Positions 56,401 to 63,870 of a DNA stretch of 64,000 bases are shown piece by piece (within the stretch, counting starts at the first letter, position 1; every line of letters starts with the position of its first letter). The stretch comes from Labrys wisconsinensis (GTDB taxonomy: Bacteria; Pseudomonadota; Alphaproteobacteria; Rhizobiales; Labraceae): assembly GCF_030814995.1 (NCBI RefSeq), contig NZ_JAUSVX010000005.1:370073-434072 (forward strand), read 5' to 3'. The notes under the pieces were generated by a model. The model worked only from the letters and a program-made list of their open reading frames with translations, did no database searches and had not been told where the DNA came from. The translations under genes and the position numbers were made by a program.

Positions 56401-56584
56401 CCGAGGAGGCCATGGTCTCCGGGCTGGCGCCCGGCAGCTGGGCGCTGACCTGGATGGTCGGGAAGTCGACGCGCGGCACCGCCGCCACCGGCAGCTGGCG
56501 GAAGCCGAACCAGCCGGCGGCGACGAAGGCGACCATCAGCAGGATGGTCATCACGGGTCGGCGGATGCACAGCTCCGACAGCAT
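53435..56584 (-). CDS. RND efflux pump inner-membrane transporter (AcrB/MdtB family)
   Basis: A 1049-residue hydrophobe/amphiphile efflux transporter driven by protons. It begins 'LSELCIRRPVMTILLMVAFVAAGWFGFRQLPVAAVPRVDFPTIQVSAQLPGASPETM', the standard N-terminus. The proton-relay Asp pair in TM4 is in 'GFVVDDAIVMLENIVRHVE'; 'GMIGLIMLIGIVKKNAIMMVDFA' is the matching TM10-11 segment. The RPVMTILL start and overall pattern resemble the MdtB/MdtC class. It starts 10 bases after the adaptor stop, so the two make a pump; no outer-membrane channel gene is in the window. Confidence 0.95.
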   Translation of the reverse strand: MLSELCIRRPVMTILLMVAFVAAGWFGFRQLPVAAVPRVDFPTIQVSAQLPGASPETMASSVAAILEKQFSSIAGITQMTSTSTLGSTQVVLQFDLNRNIDGAALDVQSAISTAQRQLPTDMTTPPSFRKVNPADQPILFLTLTSKTVRLSDIDRFAQSAILPQLSTLPGVAQVSIYGSQQYAVRVEADLDQLTARGLTLTDLQNALAAANSNQPVGSMTSGSRTAILDATGPIRYAAGYMPVVVSWQNGAPVRISDVANAIDSVQNNQTASWQDGTRGIVLAIQRQPDANTVAVVDAAKAILPKIKASMPPGVDVNVMNDRSKSIRAAIEDVEFTLGLSIVLVTIVIYFFLRSARATLIPAIALPISLIGTFAGMWLLNLSIDNISLLALTLCVGFVVDDAIVMLENIVRHVENGETPFQAALKGSREVGFTILSMTLSLIAVFLPVIFMGGVVGRMFSEFGYVIALAILISCIVSLTLTPMLCARLIREHDDSRREPLILRVFEASFSALTRLYTWSLRGAVNAPVIMLGVTFATFFVTVYLFNAIPKGFFPQEDTGLVSGSSLGPDDVSFDAMAARQQAVAELIRQDPDVTSVTSTVGGSGTNQVSAGRFFIQLKDKPERTADVGTVIGRLRRAAASVPGIQVYFQPVQSINIGGVQSRSQYQFALQSPDVDELRGYAQKVEARMRSIPGVLDVNSDLQIKARDAVLEIDRNAAARLGLTIDQIRNTLYAAYGTRQVSTIYAPENTYQVILEAAEKFGTTEEMLRKITVRTANNALVPLDSVAHVVEKPTAVSLSHIAQLPSVTISFNLAAGVSLSQAVDRINAAADEAGLPATISTSFQGAAQQFQDSTANIPFLLFAAILVVYIVLGILYESFIHPLTILSGLPSAGIGALLTLELFGLELSVIAMIGLIMLIGIVKKNAIMMVDFAVGRRAAGASAKEAIVEAATLRFRPIMMTTLSAILGALPIALGTGAGAELRQPLGVAVVGGLMMSQLLTLYITPVVYIAMEYMSDWFRRGKAAPPHRDADDLPEPEMHRPAPGLAAAE

Positions 56585-56593
56585 GGGATCCTC

Positions 56594-57838
56594 TCAGCCC
56601 TTCGGAACGGGAATGTTGGCGGCGGTGTCGTTCGCCGGCGGCTTGATGCTGACCTCGGCGCCGTCGACCAGCCGGAGCTGGCCGTCGACCACGACGTCCT
56701 CGCCCAGCGACAGGCCGGATGTGACGATCGTGTCCGGGCCGGAGCTGCGGGTGATGCTGACCTGCCTGAGCTGCGCGGTCTTGCCGTCCTTGATGGCGAA
56801 GACGTAGGGACCCTGCTGGCCGAGCTGGAGGGCGGCCGTGGGGATGGTGATCGACTCGCCCTTCGGAGCGATCACCACTTGCGCCTGCACATAGGCCCCC
56901 GGCCACAGCACCTCGTCGGCATTGGGCACCTTGGCCTTGACGCCGACCGTTCCGGTGGTGGTGTCGACGGCGTTCTCGATGAAGTCGACCGTGCCGGAGA
57001 CGGTGGTCTTGCCCTGGGTGACGTCGACGCGGACGTTGCCGGCGGCGATCGCCTCGCGCAGCTCCGCCAGGCGCGTCTGCGGGATGGAAAAGGCGACCTG
57101 GACCGGGTCCATCTGGTTGAGCGTGGCGAGGGGGGCCGCATCGGCGGCGCGGACGATGGCGCCGGGCTTCATCGGGATCGAGCCGACCCGCCCGGTCACC
57201 GGCGCGGTGATGACGGTGTAGGAGAGCTGCGTGTCCATGGCGTCGTGCGAGGCCTGGTCGACCGCGAGCTGGGCCTGCGCTGTCTTCAGCGTGGTCACCG
57301 CGGTGTCGCGGGTGACGACGCTGCCGGCGCTGGTCTTGAGCAGGTCCTGGGCGCGGCGCAGGTCGTTCTGGGCCTGCTGGATCTGCGCCTGGTCCTTCTC
57401 GATCTGGGCATCGATCTGGGCGAGCTGCGCCTTGACGGCGCGGTCGTCGAGCGTGAACAGGCGGTCGCCCTTCTGCACGCGCGCACCCTCGGCGATGTCC
57501 ACGGTGGCGATCTGGCTGTCGAGGCGCGGACGGATGGCGATGGAGGCGATGGACTGGACGGTGCCGACGGCGTCGATCGTCACCGGCACGGCCTTGCTCT
57601 CGGCCTTGGCGAGCACGACCGGCACGGCGCCGCCGCGGTGCTGGCGGCCGGCCTCGGCAGCCTTGGGGTTGGCGGCCGGCGGCGCCGCGGCCTCGGCAAG
57701 GCCCGGCACCGAGGCCAGCACGGCGGCCGAGCCCGGCACATGCTGCACGAGGAAGGGAACCACGGTCGTCCGCTGCCACCAGCCGAGGCCGGCGATGACC
57801 GCGAGAACGAAGAGCCAGTTTGCCAAGCGTTTCATCAT
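56594..57838 (-). CDS. RND efflux periplasmic adaptor (membrane fusion protein)
   Basis: A 414-residue adaptor linking the RND pump to an outer-membrane channel. One N-terminal membrane anchor ('WLFVLAVIAGLGWW'), then the split lipoyl domain ('VGTVQSIASIAIRPRLDSQIATVDIAEGARVQKGDRLFTLDDR'), a long helical hairpin rich in Gln ('AQIDAQIEKDQAQIQQAQNDLRRAQDLL'), and beta-barrel and membrane-proximal domains ('GAIVRAADAAPLATLNQMDPVQVAFSIPQ'). The ATG at 57838 is one of two adjacent ATGs. Confidence 0.93.
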   Translation of the reverse strand: MMKRLANWLFVLAVIAGLGWWQRTTVVPFLVQHVPGSAAVLASVPGLAEAAAPPAANPKAAEAGRQHRGGAVPVVLAKAESKAVPVTIDAVGTVQSIASIAIRPRLDSQIATVDIAEGARVQKGDRLFTLDDRAVKAQLAQIDAQIEKDQAQIQQAQNDLRRAQDLLKTSAGSVVTRDTAVTTLKTAQAQLAVDQASHDAMDTQLSYTVITAPVTGRVGSIPMKPGAIVRAADAAPLATLNQMDPVQVAFSIPQTRLAELREAIAAGNVRVDVTQGKTTVSGTVDFIENAVDTTTGTVGVKAKVPNADEVLWPGAYVQAQVVIAPKGESITIPTAALQLGQQGPYVFAIKDGKTAQLRQVSITRSSGPDTIVTSGLSLGEDVVVDGQLRLVDGAEVSIKPPANDTAANIPVPKG

Positions 57839-57890
57839 CGTCACCGTCTGAATGGGTTCGGCGGGCGCTTCGGCTGCGCTCCCGCCGCGT

Positions 57891-59351
57891 TCACAGTCTT
57901 TGCAAGGGTTCCGGCGCCGTGGCCGCTGCCCGGGCCGCGACCGGGCGCTCGGCCGGCGCGAGCATGTTGCTGCCGGCATCCCGCGGCAGCTGCAGGAACA
58001 GCAGGGTGGAGAGGGCGGCGATGCCGCCGACCAGCAGGAACACCGGCGGGAACATCGGCGCGGTCAGCGCCGTGCTGCCGAAGGCGCTCTGCGAGGCCTG
58101 CAGGCCGAGGGCCGCGACGGAGACGCCGACCGAGCCCGACAGCTCCTGCAGCACCGCGGTGAAGCTGGTCACCCGGCCCATCAGATGATCCGGCACCTCG
58201 GCGACCGCCGAGACGTTGACGCTGGTGAACTGCAGCGAGCGCACGAAGCCGCCGGCGAGCAGCGTGGCGGCGATCAGCGCCACCGGCATGCCGGCATGGA
58301 ACAGGGCCGGCGCCGCGACGAAGGCCGAGGACAGCACCGCATTGGCGACCAGCACGGTGCGGAAGCCGTAGCGGCGCAGCACGGTGGACGCGAGGGTCTT
58401 CATCGCCATGGCGCCGAGGCCGGTCGAGAGCGTCAGCAGCCCGGATTCGAACGGCGTGAAGTTGAAGCCGAGCTGGAACAGCAGCGGCAGCAGGAAAGGC
58501 GTGGCGCCGACGCCGACACGGAACAGGAAGCCGCCGACGACGGAGGCCCGGAAGGTCGGGAAGCGCAGCAGCTTGAGCTCGATGATCGGCGCCGGGCTGA
58601 CGAGGGCGTGGCGCACGAACAGGGCGAGCAGCACGACGCCGCCGGCGACCAGGGCGAGGGTGGTCGAAGGCTCGACCAGGCCGAGCCCGGCCAGCGTCGC
58701 CCCGGTGAGCAGCGCGGCGAGGCCGGGGCCGACCAGGACGAAGCCGAGGAGGTCGAACGGCCGGCGCTCGTCCTCGCGCACGTTGGGCACGAACAGGCTC
58801 GCCAGCACGATGCCGAGCACCGCGATCGGGATGTTGATCCAGAAGATCCAGCGCCAGGAGAAATAGGTGGTGATGAAGCCGCCGAGCGGCGGGCCGGTAA
58901 CGGGGCCGAGCAGGGCGGGGATGGTCAGCCAGGCCATGGCGTTGACCAGGTCGTGCTTGGGCGTGGTCTTGAGGATGATCAGCCGGCCGACCGGCACCAT
59001 CATCGCGCCGCCGACACCCTGCAGCACGCGGGCGGCGACGAGCTCGGTGAGGCCGTTCGACAGGCCGCAGGCGATCGAGCCGGCGCCGAACACGACGATG
59101 GCGCCGCGGAACACGGTGCGGGCGCCGAAGCGGTCGGCCATCCAGCCGGAGGCGGGGATGAAGATGGCGAGCGCCAGGAGATAGCTGGTCAGGGCGAGCT
59201 TGAGATGGATCGGGCTGGTGCCGAAGTCGCGGGCGATGGTCGGCAGCGCGGTGGAGAGCACCGTCGCGTCGAGGTTCTCCATGAACAGCCCGGTGGCGAT
59301 GATCACCGGCAGCAGGCGGCCCGAGGGCAGGAAGGTGGTGCTCCGGGTCAC
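57891..59351 (-). CDS. MFS multidrug transporter, EmrB/QacA (DHA2) type
   Basis: A 486-residue transporter with 14 predicted helices. The DHA2 signature is present: 'MENLDATVLSTALPTIARDF' in TM1, 'GWMADRFGARTVF' (motif A), 'LQGVGGAMMVPVGRLIILK' and 'LLGPVTGPPLGGFITTYFSWRWIFWINIPI' (motif C). The GTG start overlaps the TetR stop (GTGA). It is encoded with an RND pump and its adaptor, so one regulator controls two different exporters. Confidence 0.93.
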   Translation of the reverse strand: MTRSTTFLPSGRLLPVIIATGLFMENLDATVLSTALPTIARDFGTSPIHLKLALTSYLLALAIFIPASGWMADRFGARTVFRGAIVVFGAGSIACGLSNGLTELVAARVLQGVGGAMMVPVGRLIILKTTPKHDLVNAMAWLTIPALLGPVTGPPLGGFITTYFSWRWIFWINIPIAVLGIVLASLFVPNVREDERRPFDLLGFVLVGPGLAALLTGATLAGLGLVEPSTTLALVAGGVVLLALFVRHALVSPAPIIELKLLRFPTFRASVVGGFLFRVGVGATPFLLPLLFQLGFNFTPFESGLLTLSTGLGAMAMKTLASTVLRRYGFRTVLVANAVLSSAFVAAPALFHAGMPVALIAATLLAGGFVRSLQFTSVNVSAVAEVPDHLMGRVTSFTAVLQELSGSVGVSVAALGLQASQSAFGSTALTAPMFPPVFLLVGGIAALSTLLFLQLPRDAGSNMLAPAERPVAARAAATAPEPLQRL

Positions 59352-59938
59352 GGCCGCCCCTCCGGCGCCAGGCCCCGGAAGGCGAAGTCGACGATCGCGG
59401 CGGTGATCTCGGCATCGCCGGCGAGGTCGGAATTGGTGCCGCTCCAGACCAGGCCGATCAGGAAGCGGGCCGCGACGGCGGGATCGACGGCACGTGCCTC
59501 GCCGGCCGCCTGGCCCTCGGCGATGACGCCGGCGAGGCGGGCGGCGATGCGGGCCCGGCGTGGGCGGAACACCCGGCGCTTCCAAGTCTCGCCGCCGCTG
59601 AGGTCGCGCATCGGCACGATGTGGTCGCGGAAGGTCGGCACCATCTCGCCGACGAGGCGGGAGAGGCGTTCGGCCATCGGGCCGGGCACGGCGAGCGCCG
59701 CATCGAGGCGGGCTTCGAGGTCGTCGAGAGTCTGGGCGAAGACAGCCTCGAACAGCGCCTCCTTGCCCTCGAAATAGCGGTAGATCGTCGGCTTGCCGAT
59801 GCCGGCCTCGAAGGCGATGTCGTCGACCGTCGCGGCCTCGTAGCCGAGCCGGGCGAAGACCCGCCGCGCCGCTTCCAGCAGGCGGGCGCGGCGCAGGTCG
59901 CGCCAGCGCTCCTCCTGATGATCCTGCACCTGGTCCAT
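59348..59938 (-). CDS. TetR-family transcriptional regulator
   Basis: A 196-residue repressor: 'RARLLEAARRVFARLGYEAATVDDIAFEAGIGKPTIYRYFEGKEALFEAVF' is the TetR DNA-binding domain, followed by a helical ligand-binding domain. It is the first gene of the efflux operon, its stop overlapping the MFS start. Control of its own promoter in the 185-base region upstream (59939-60124) is likely; no clean palindrome was found there. Confidence 0.92.
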   Translation of the reverse strand: MDQVQDHQEERWRDLRRARLLEAARRVFARLGYEAATVDDIAFEAGIGKPTIYRYFEGKEALFEAVFAQTLDDLEARLDAALAVPGPMAERLSRLVGEMVPTFRDHIVPMRDLSGGETWKRRVFRPRRARIAARLAGVIAEGQAAGEARAVDPAVAARFLIGLVWSGTNSDLAGDAEITAAIVDFAFRGLAPEGRP

Positions 59939-60124
59939 GCCCGCTCCGGCCGCCGTTGAACTGACAGGTTACGAATAGAACCCGCAAGTTTCATCTGGGC
60001 CCTGATTGTGGTGGAATTGCGCAGGATCATGACTACGGCGCGACAGTCCTCCGCCGACCGGCTGCACAAGTTCGTGAGAAATGTTTCCCGTCTGTAAAGT
60101 CGCGGCCGGCGCGGCGCCTTGCGA

Positions 60125-61189
60125 TCAGACCCGCCGGAAATCGACCACCAGCCTGCCTTCGACGCGGCCCTCGTGCAGGGCGCGCAGACCGTCGTTGATC
60201 TCGGCGAGCCCGATCGCCCGCGTCTGGCTGCGCAGGGGGGCGGCGGCGTGCAACCGCATCAGCTCATCCATTTCCCGGCGCGTTCCGACGCTCGTGCCGG
60301 TGATGGCGACGCCGGTCGCCGTGAGCCATTCCTGGCTGACGGGGACCGGCTCGGCCACCATGGCGGCGGCGATGATGGTGCCGCGCGGGCGAATGGCGCC
60401 GAGCATGATCGGCCAGGTCGCCGCGGACGGGGCGAAGTTGATGCAGGCATGCATGCCGCCGAGCGCCTGGAGCGATGCGGCGGCCCCGGCATCGGCGGGC
60501 ACGACATGATGCGCGCCGGCGGCGCGGGCCTGCTCGAGCTTGGCCGGCGACACGTCGAGCGCCACGACGGTCGCGCCGGTCCGCGCGGCGATCTGGACGG
60601 CGAACAGGCCGAGCCCGCCGCATCCAAGGATGGCGCAGCGCATGCCGGCGCGCAGGCCCGCCTTGCGGACCGCGCCGAAGGCCGTGACCCCGGCGCACAT
60701 CAGCGGCGCGGTGACGATCGGATCGGCGCCGGCCGGGATGCGCACCGCGTAGCGCGCATCCACCGTGGCATAGTCGGCGAACGCCCCCTGCACGTCGAAG
60801 CCGTGGGCGCGTTGCGCCTGGCAGAAGCATTCGGCGCCGTCGCGGCATTCGGCGCAGCCGCCGCAGGTGTCGTGCAGCCAGGGCACGCCGACGCGGTCCC
60901 CCTGTTGCCACCCCTGCGCGTCCGCGCCGACGGCAACCACCACGCCGATGCCCTCGTGCCCCGGGATCAGCGGATGCGGCTGGTGCGCCGCCCGGGCGCT
61001 GCCGGTCCAGATGTGGACGTCGGTGTGGCACAGGCCGCAGGCCTCGACCCGGACCAGCAACTGCCCGGGCCGCAGCCGGGGCAGGGGCACGCGGTCGATG
61101 CGCAGGGGCATGCCGGGTCCGTCGAGGAGCGCGGCCCGCATGGTGGCGGGCGGCGCGACGGGGCCGAAGAGATCGACGATGCCCGTCAT
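60125..61189 (-). CDS. Zinc-dependent alcohol dehydrogenase (MDR family)
   Basis: A 354-residue medium-chain dehydrogenase. Catalytic zinc ligands are in 'CGLCHTDVHIWTG' and 'LIPGHEGIGVVVAVG'; four structural-zinc Cys are in 'CGGCAECRDGAECFC'; the nucleotide fold is 'AILGCGGLGLFAVQIAARTGATVVALD'. It oxidises an alcohol with NAD(P). Its ATG overlaps the stop of the choline/betaine-type binding protein gene (ATGA), so the substrate may be related to that ligand; this is inference. Confidence 0.92.
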   Translation of the reverse strand: MTGIVDLFGPVAPPATMRAALLDGPGMPLRIDRVPLPRLRPGQLLVRVEACGLCHTDVHIWTGSARAAHQPHPLIPGHEGIGVVVAVGADAQGWQQGDRVGVPWLHDTCGGCAECRDGAECFCQAQRAHGFDVQGAFADYATVDARYAVRIPAGADPIVTAPLMCAGVTAFGAVRKAGLRAGMRCAILGCGGLGLFAVQIAARTGATVVALDVSPAKLEQARAAGAHHVVPADAGAAASLQALGGMHACINFAPSAATWPIMLGAIRPRGTIIAAAMVAEPVPVSQEWLTATGVAITGTSVGTRREMDELMRLHAAAPLRSQTRAIGLAEINDGLRALHEGRVEGRLVVDFRRV

Positions 61190-62112
61190 TGCGCCAGGGC
61201 CGCCCGGACCGCAGGGAGCGCCGGCTGCCCGTCGTGCGTCGTGACGCCGTCGAGCCAGGCTTCGAGCTTCTCCGGGTGCGCCTTGAGCAGCGCCAGCGCG
61301 GCGGCGGGCGCTTCCATGCCGTCGTCGACGATCATCTTCATGCCGCGGTTCTCATAGGCGACGTCGAAGGTGAGGTTGCGGAAGAAGCGCGCCAGGTTCG
61401 GGCAGGCTGCGGCGTAGCCCGGGCGCGAGAGTGTCCGGACCGTCGAGCCGCCGAAGTTCGGCCCGAACTCCTGGTCGCCGCCGGCGAGGTAGGTGATGTC
61501 GTAGTCGAGGTTCATCGGGTGCGGCTGCCAGCCGAGGAACACCACCCATTCCTTGCGTTCGATCGACCGGCGAACCTGGGCCAGCATGCCCTGCTCGCTG
61601 GACTCGACGATCTCCCAGTCCTTCAGGCCGTGGCGACCGGCCGCCACCATGTCGAGAAGCGGCTGGTTGGTGCCGGGCTCGATGCCGTAGATCTTCTTGT
61701 AGAACCGATCCGGAAACCTGGCGAGGTCGTCGAAGCTGCGGACGCCGGCATCCGCGACATAGGTCGGAACGGCCAGCGTATACTTGGCGCCTTCCAGGTT
61801 GGTGGTGACGACATCGACCCAGTTCTTGTCGAAATAGGCCTTGAACTCGATGTCCTGGGCCGGCCGCCAGTTGCCGAGGAAAATGTCGATCTGGCCGGTC
61901 TTCAGGCTCTCATAGGCGACGTTGAGGCCGAGCAGCGTGTTGCTCATCTCATAGCCCATCGCCTTCAGCACGAGGCCGGCCGTCGTCGTGGTCAGGACGA
62001 TGTCGGTCCAGCCCATGTCGGCGCTGCGGACGCGGGCGCAGGATGCATCCTCGGCGCTGGCGTGGAACGAGCTCAGGGTTGCGGCAACGGCCGCGGCGAT
62101 CAGTCTCTTCAT
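61186..62112 (-). CDS. Quaternary-amine ABC substrate-binding protein, ChoX/OpuAC type
   Basis: A 308-residue periplasmic binding protein. Signal peptide 'LIAAAVAATLSSFHASA' is followed by the OpuAC core: 'MGWTDIVLTTTTAGLVLKAMGYEM', 'DIFLGNWRPAQ', 'IYGIEPGTNQPLLDM', 'WVVFLGWQPHPMNLDYDITYLAGGD'. Trp and Tyr residues in these segments would form the aromatic box for a trimethylammonium group, as in choline or betaine binding. No permease or ATPase gene is adjacent. It is divergent from a BetI-like regulator. Confidence 0.92.
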   Translation of the reverse strand: MKRLIAAAVAATLSSFHASAEDASCARVRSADMGWTDIVLTTTTAGLVLKAMGYEMSNTLLGLNVAYESLKTGQIDIFLGNWRPAQDIEFKAYFDKNWVDVVTTNLEGAKYTLAVPTYVADAGVRSFDDLARFPDRFYKKIYGIEPGTNQPLLDMVAAGRHGLKDWEIVESSEQGMLAQVRRSIERKEWVVFLGWQPHPMNLDYDITYLAGGDQEFGPNFGGSTVRTLSRPGYAAACPNLARFFRNLTFDVAYENRGMKMIVDDGMEAPAAALALLKAHPEKLEAWLDGVTTHDGQPALPAVRAALAQ

Positions 62113-62209
62113 GGCGGTTCCCGATGGATGGCTGGCGGCCCCGGCTTCGATGCCGTCCTGTGCGGGCCTTGACCCGAGCCAATCACAGCGCTGTTTTTTG
62201 TCAATTCAA

Positions 62210-62233
62210 TTTTTTGTACGAGCATACAAAAAA
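62210..62233. promoter_or_regulatory. Perfect palindrome, candidate BetI-type operator
   Basis: TTTTTTGTA (62210-62218), spacer CGAGCA, TACAAAAAA (62225-62233). It lies 22 bases before the TetR/BetI-like start and 98 bases before the divergent ChoX-like start. Its composition stands out from the GC-rich surroundings. Confidence 0.65.
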
Positions 62234-62254
62234 CTGACTGCTACAGTCCGGCGC

Positions 62255-62878
62255 ATGAGCGGGGCCGCCAGGAAGAAGCCGATCGAGGAAGTGCGCCGCC
62301 GCGAGCTGATCGAGGGCGCCTATCGGGTGTTCCTGGAGCACGGCCTCGGCGGCCTGACGACGGCACGGATCTGCCGCGAGGCCGGCATGTCGCCCGGCCT
62401 CCTCATCTATTATTTCAAGAGCAAGGACGAGGTGCTGTTCTGGATGGTCCGCCACGCCAACCGTGTCATCATGGACGAGGTGGTGCGCCGGATGAAGGCG
62501 GCGGCAAACCGCTGGGACCGCCTGATGGCGATCGTCTCGGGCAACTTCCCGGCCGACCTGTTCGACCGCAACACCGCCAATGCCTGGGTGTCGTTCTATG
62601 CCGCGGCGGCGCACGACGCGCAGCTGGCGCGCCTGCAGACGCTGTTCCACCGGCGCCTGGCGTCAAATCTGGCGAGCTGCGTCGACCCGCTGCTGGACGG
62701 CGCCGAGCTGGCGCGGTTCACGCTCGGTATCGGTATCCTGATCGACGGTGCCTGGCTGAGGAAGGGCGCCGCCGGCGTCGAGATGACGTCGGCGGACGCG
62801 ATCGGACTGATCGAGAGCCACATCCGCTGCAGCCTGGGCGAGGTGGGCGTCGCGCGCCTGCGGCAGATGCCGTCATAG
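62255..62878 (+). CDS. TetR-family regulator, BetI-like
   Basis: A 207-residue repressor: '[57 protein letters not shown]' is BetI-like, with the characteristic 'GLIxYYF' form and a C-terminal half resembling BetI ('[29 protein letters not shown]', '[12 protein letters not shown]'). BetI senses choline. Divergent from the quaternary-amine binding protein and alcohol dehydrogenase, it probably controls both through the palindrome at 62210-62233. Confidence 0.9.
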   Translation: MSGAARKKPIEEVRRRELIEGAYRVFLEHGLGGLTTARICREAGMSPGLLIYYFKSKDEVLFWMVRHANRVIMDEVVRRMKAAANRWDRLMAIVSGNFPADLFDRNTANAWVSFYAAAAHDAQLARLQTLFHRRLASNLASCVDPLLDGAELARFTLGIGILIDGAWLRKGAAGVEMTSADAIGLIESHIRCSLGEVGVARLRQMPS

Positions 62879-62896
62879 GAGCCGGCGCGCGGACGG

Positions 62897-63014
62897 CTAT
62901 TCCGCCGCCACCGGCAACCCGACCGGGGCAGGAGACGCCGGTGCCGCCGAGCCCGCAAGAGCCGCCCGGGCTCTTGGCGAGGCACTGCTGGTGATAGTCC
63001 TCGGCGAGATGCGG
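62897..63014 (-). pseudogene. 3' remnant of peptide-methionine sulfoxide reductase A (msrA)
   Basis: In the minus-strand frame from about 63014, the sequence '[13 protein letters not shown]' then '[11 protein letters not shown]' is the conserved C-terminus of bacterial MsrA ([24 protein letters not shown]). No catalytic N-terminal part (GCFWG) exists upstream; the 63058-63378 membrane protein occupies that space. After 'SCP' a one-base shift would restore a plausible end 'VGLPVAAE' and a stop at 62897. It is a broken fragment left by a deletion or rearrangement. Confidence 0.75.
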
Positions 63015-63057
63015 TCGATATGGGTATTTCCGCACGCTTTGCGCAGGGGACGGCGCC

Positions 63058-63378
63058 TCACCCGCGCACCACGGTGCCGATGCGCGAGCGCGGCCGGCGG
63101 CCGAGCCGCAGGCACAGCGCCGACAAGAGCATCAGCACGACGAAAAAGGGCACGGCCAGCAGCGGCGCGACGATGCCGCCCCACAGCGCCGGACTGAACA
63201 CCGCGTCGACCGAGGCCTGTGCCGCGGCCAGGCTGCGGCTGCCGATATGGGCCCAAACGTCGGCAAGCGAGGTGGCCTCCGGCCTGGAGTCGGCGATCGA
63301 GCGCGCGCCGTCCACCACCACGGCGACGAAGGCCCCCGCCGCGAGCAAGAGCCCGATGAAGCGCGCCAGGAACCGCAT
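63058..63378 (-). CDS. Small inner-membrane protein of unknown function
   Basis: A 106-residue protein with two hydrophobic helices: '[25 protein letters not shown]' and '[30 protein letters not shown]'. A polar stretch with an Ala/Trp-rich segment ('[29 protein letters not shown]') lies between them. The basic tail after helix 2 suggests the C-terminus is cytoplasmic. I do not recognise a named family; similar small proteins appear conserved in Hyphomicrobiales, but I cannot verify this here. Confidence 0.7.
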   Translation of the reverse strand: MRFLARFIGLLLAAGAFVAVVVDGARSIADSRPEATSLADVWAHIGSRSLAAAQASVDAVFSPALWGGIVAPLLAVPFFVVLMLLSALCLRLGRRPRSRIGTVVRG

Positions 63379-63482
63379 GCACCCTCGTCCCGATGACCGA
63401 TCGCCGGCAAACTAGGCCGGTGGAGCGCCGAGGTAAACCGCGCCGGCCATTCCGCCCCCGCCCGCGTCACATTTCCGCGATG

Positions 63483-63503
63483 AAACCGCCGACGAGGCGG
63501 TTT
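63483..63503. repeat. Perfect 8-base inverted repeat upstream of tRNA-Ser
   Basis: AAACCGCC (63483-63490), loop GACGA, GGCGGTTT (63496-63503). It lies between the membrane-protein gene and the tRNA. It has no T-run on either strand, so it is not a typical terminator. Confidence 0.5.
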
Positions 63504-63538
63504 ACAAACCCCGCCGGCCTCGCCATAAGCAGCGCGCC

Positions 63539-63628
63539 GGACAGGTGGCCGAGTGGTTGAAGGCGCACGCCTGGAAAGTGTGTATACGGGAAACCGTATC
63601 GCGGGTTCGAATCCCGCCCTGTCCGCCA
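63539..63628 (+). tRNA. tRNA-Ser (anticodon GGA)
   Basis: A complete 90-base class II tRNA. The acceptor stem GGACAGG pairs with CCTGTCC, followed by the encoded GCCA end. The anticodon stem CACGC/GTGTG encloses the loop CTGGAAA, giving anticodon GGA. A long variable arm (ATACGGGAAACCGTAT region) and the T-arm GCGGG-TTCGAAT-CCCGC complete it. It decodes UCC and UCU serine codons. Confidence 0.95.
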
Positions 63629-63726
63629 ACCATCCCTTTCAGGAAGTCGCACTGTGGCGCATGGCCACTGATTTCCGGCGACTTTTCTGCCGAAAATCCG
63701 CGCATTGAGATGCACTGGGGCGCGAT

Positions 63727-63751
63727 GAATACCCGGGCATGCCGGGTATTC
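63727..63751. repeat. Perfect 10-base inverted repeat downstream of tRNA-Ser
   Basis: GAATACCCGG (63727-63736), loop GCATG, CCGGGTATTC (63742-63751). It lies about 100 bases beyond the tRNA and 120 bases before the transposase remnant. There is no T-run after it. It may be part of a mobile element end or a stable RNA stem. Confidence 0.55.
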
Positions 63752-63870
63752 GGGGAAACAAGATGCCGCTGACGGACAGTTCGAGGCGCTGGCTCGGGAG
63801 TGATGCGAGATTCAGAGGCCGGCGTGGGTGGAGCACCATGCCTGGAACGTCATGAATTATACCAGCCCAC

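Noticed and set aside
59939..60124. TetR operator palindrome upstream of the efflux operon.
   Set aside because: I could not find a convincing perfect inverted repeat in this gap, so no operator is annotated.
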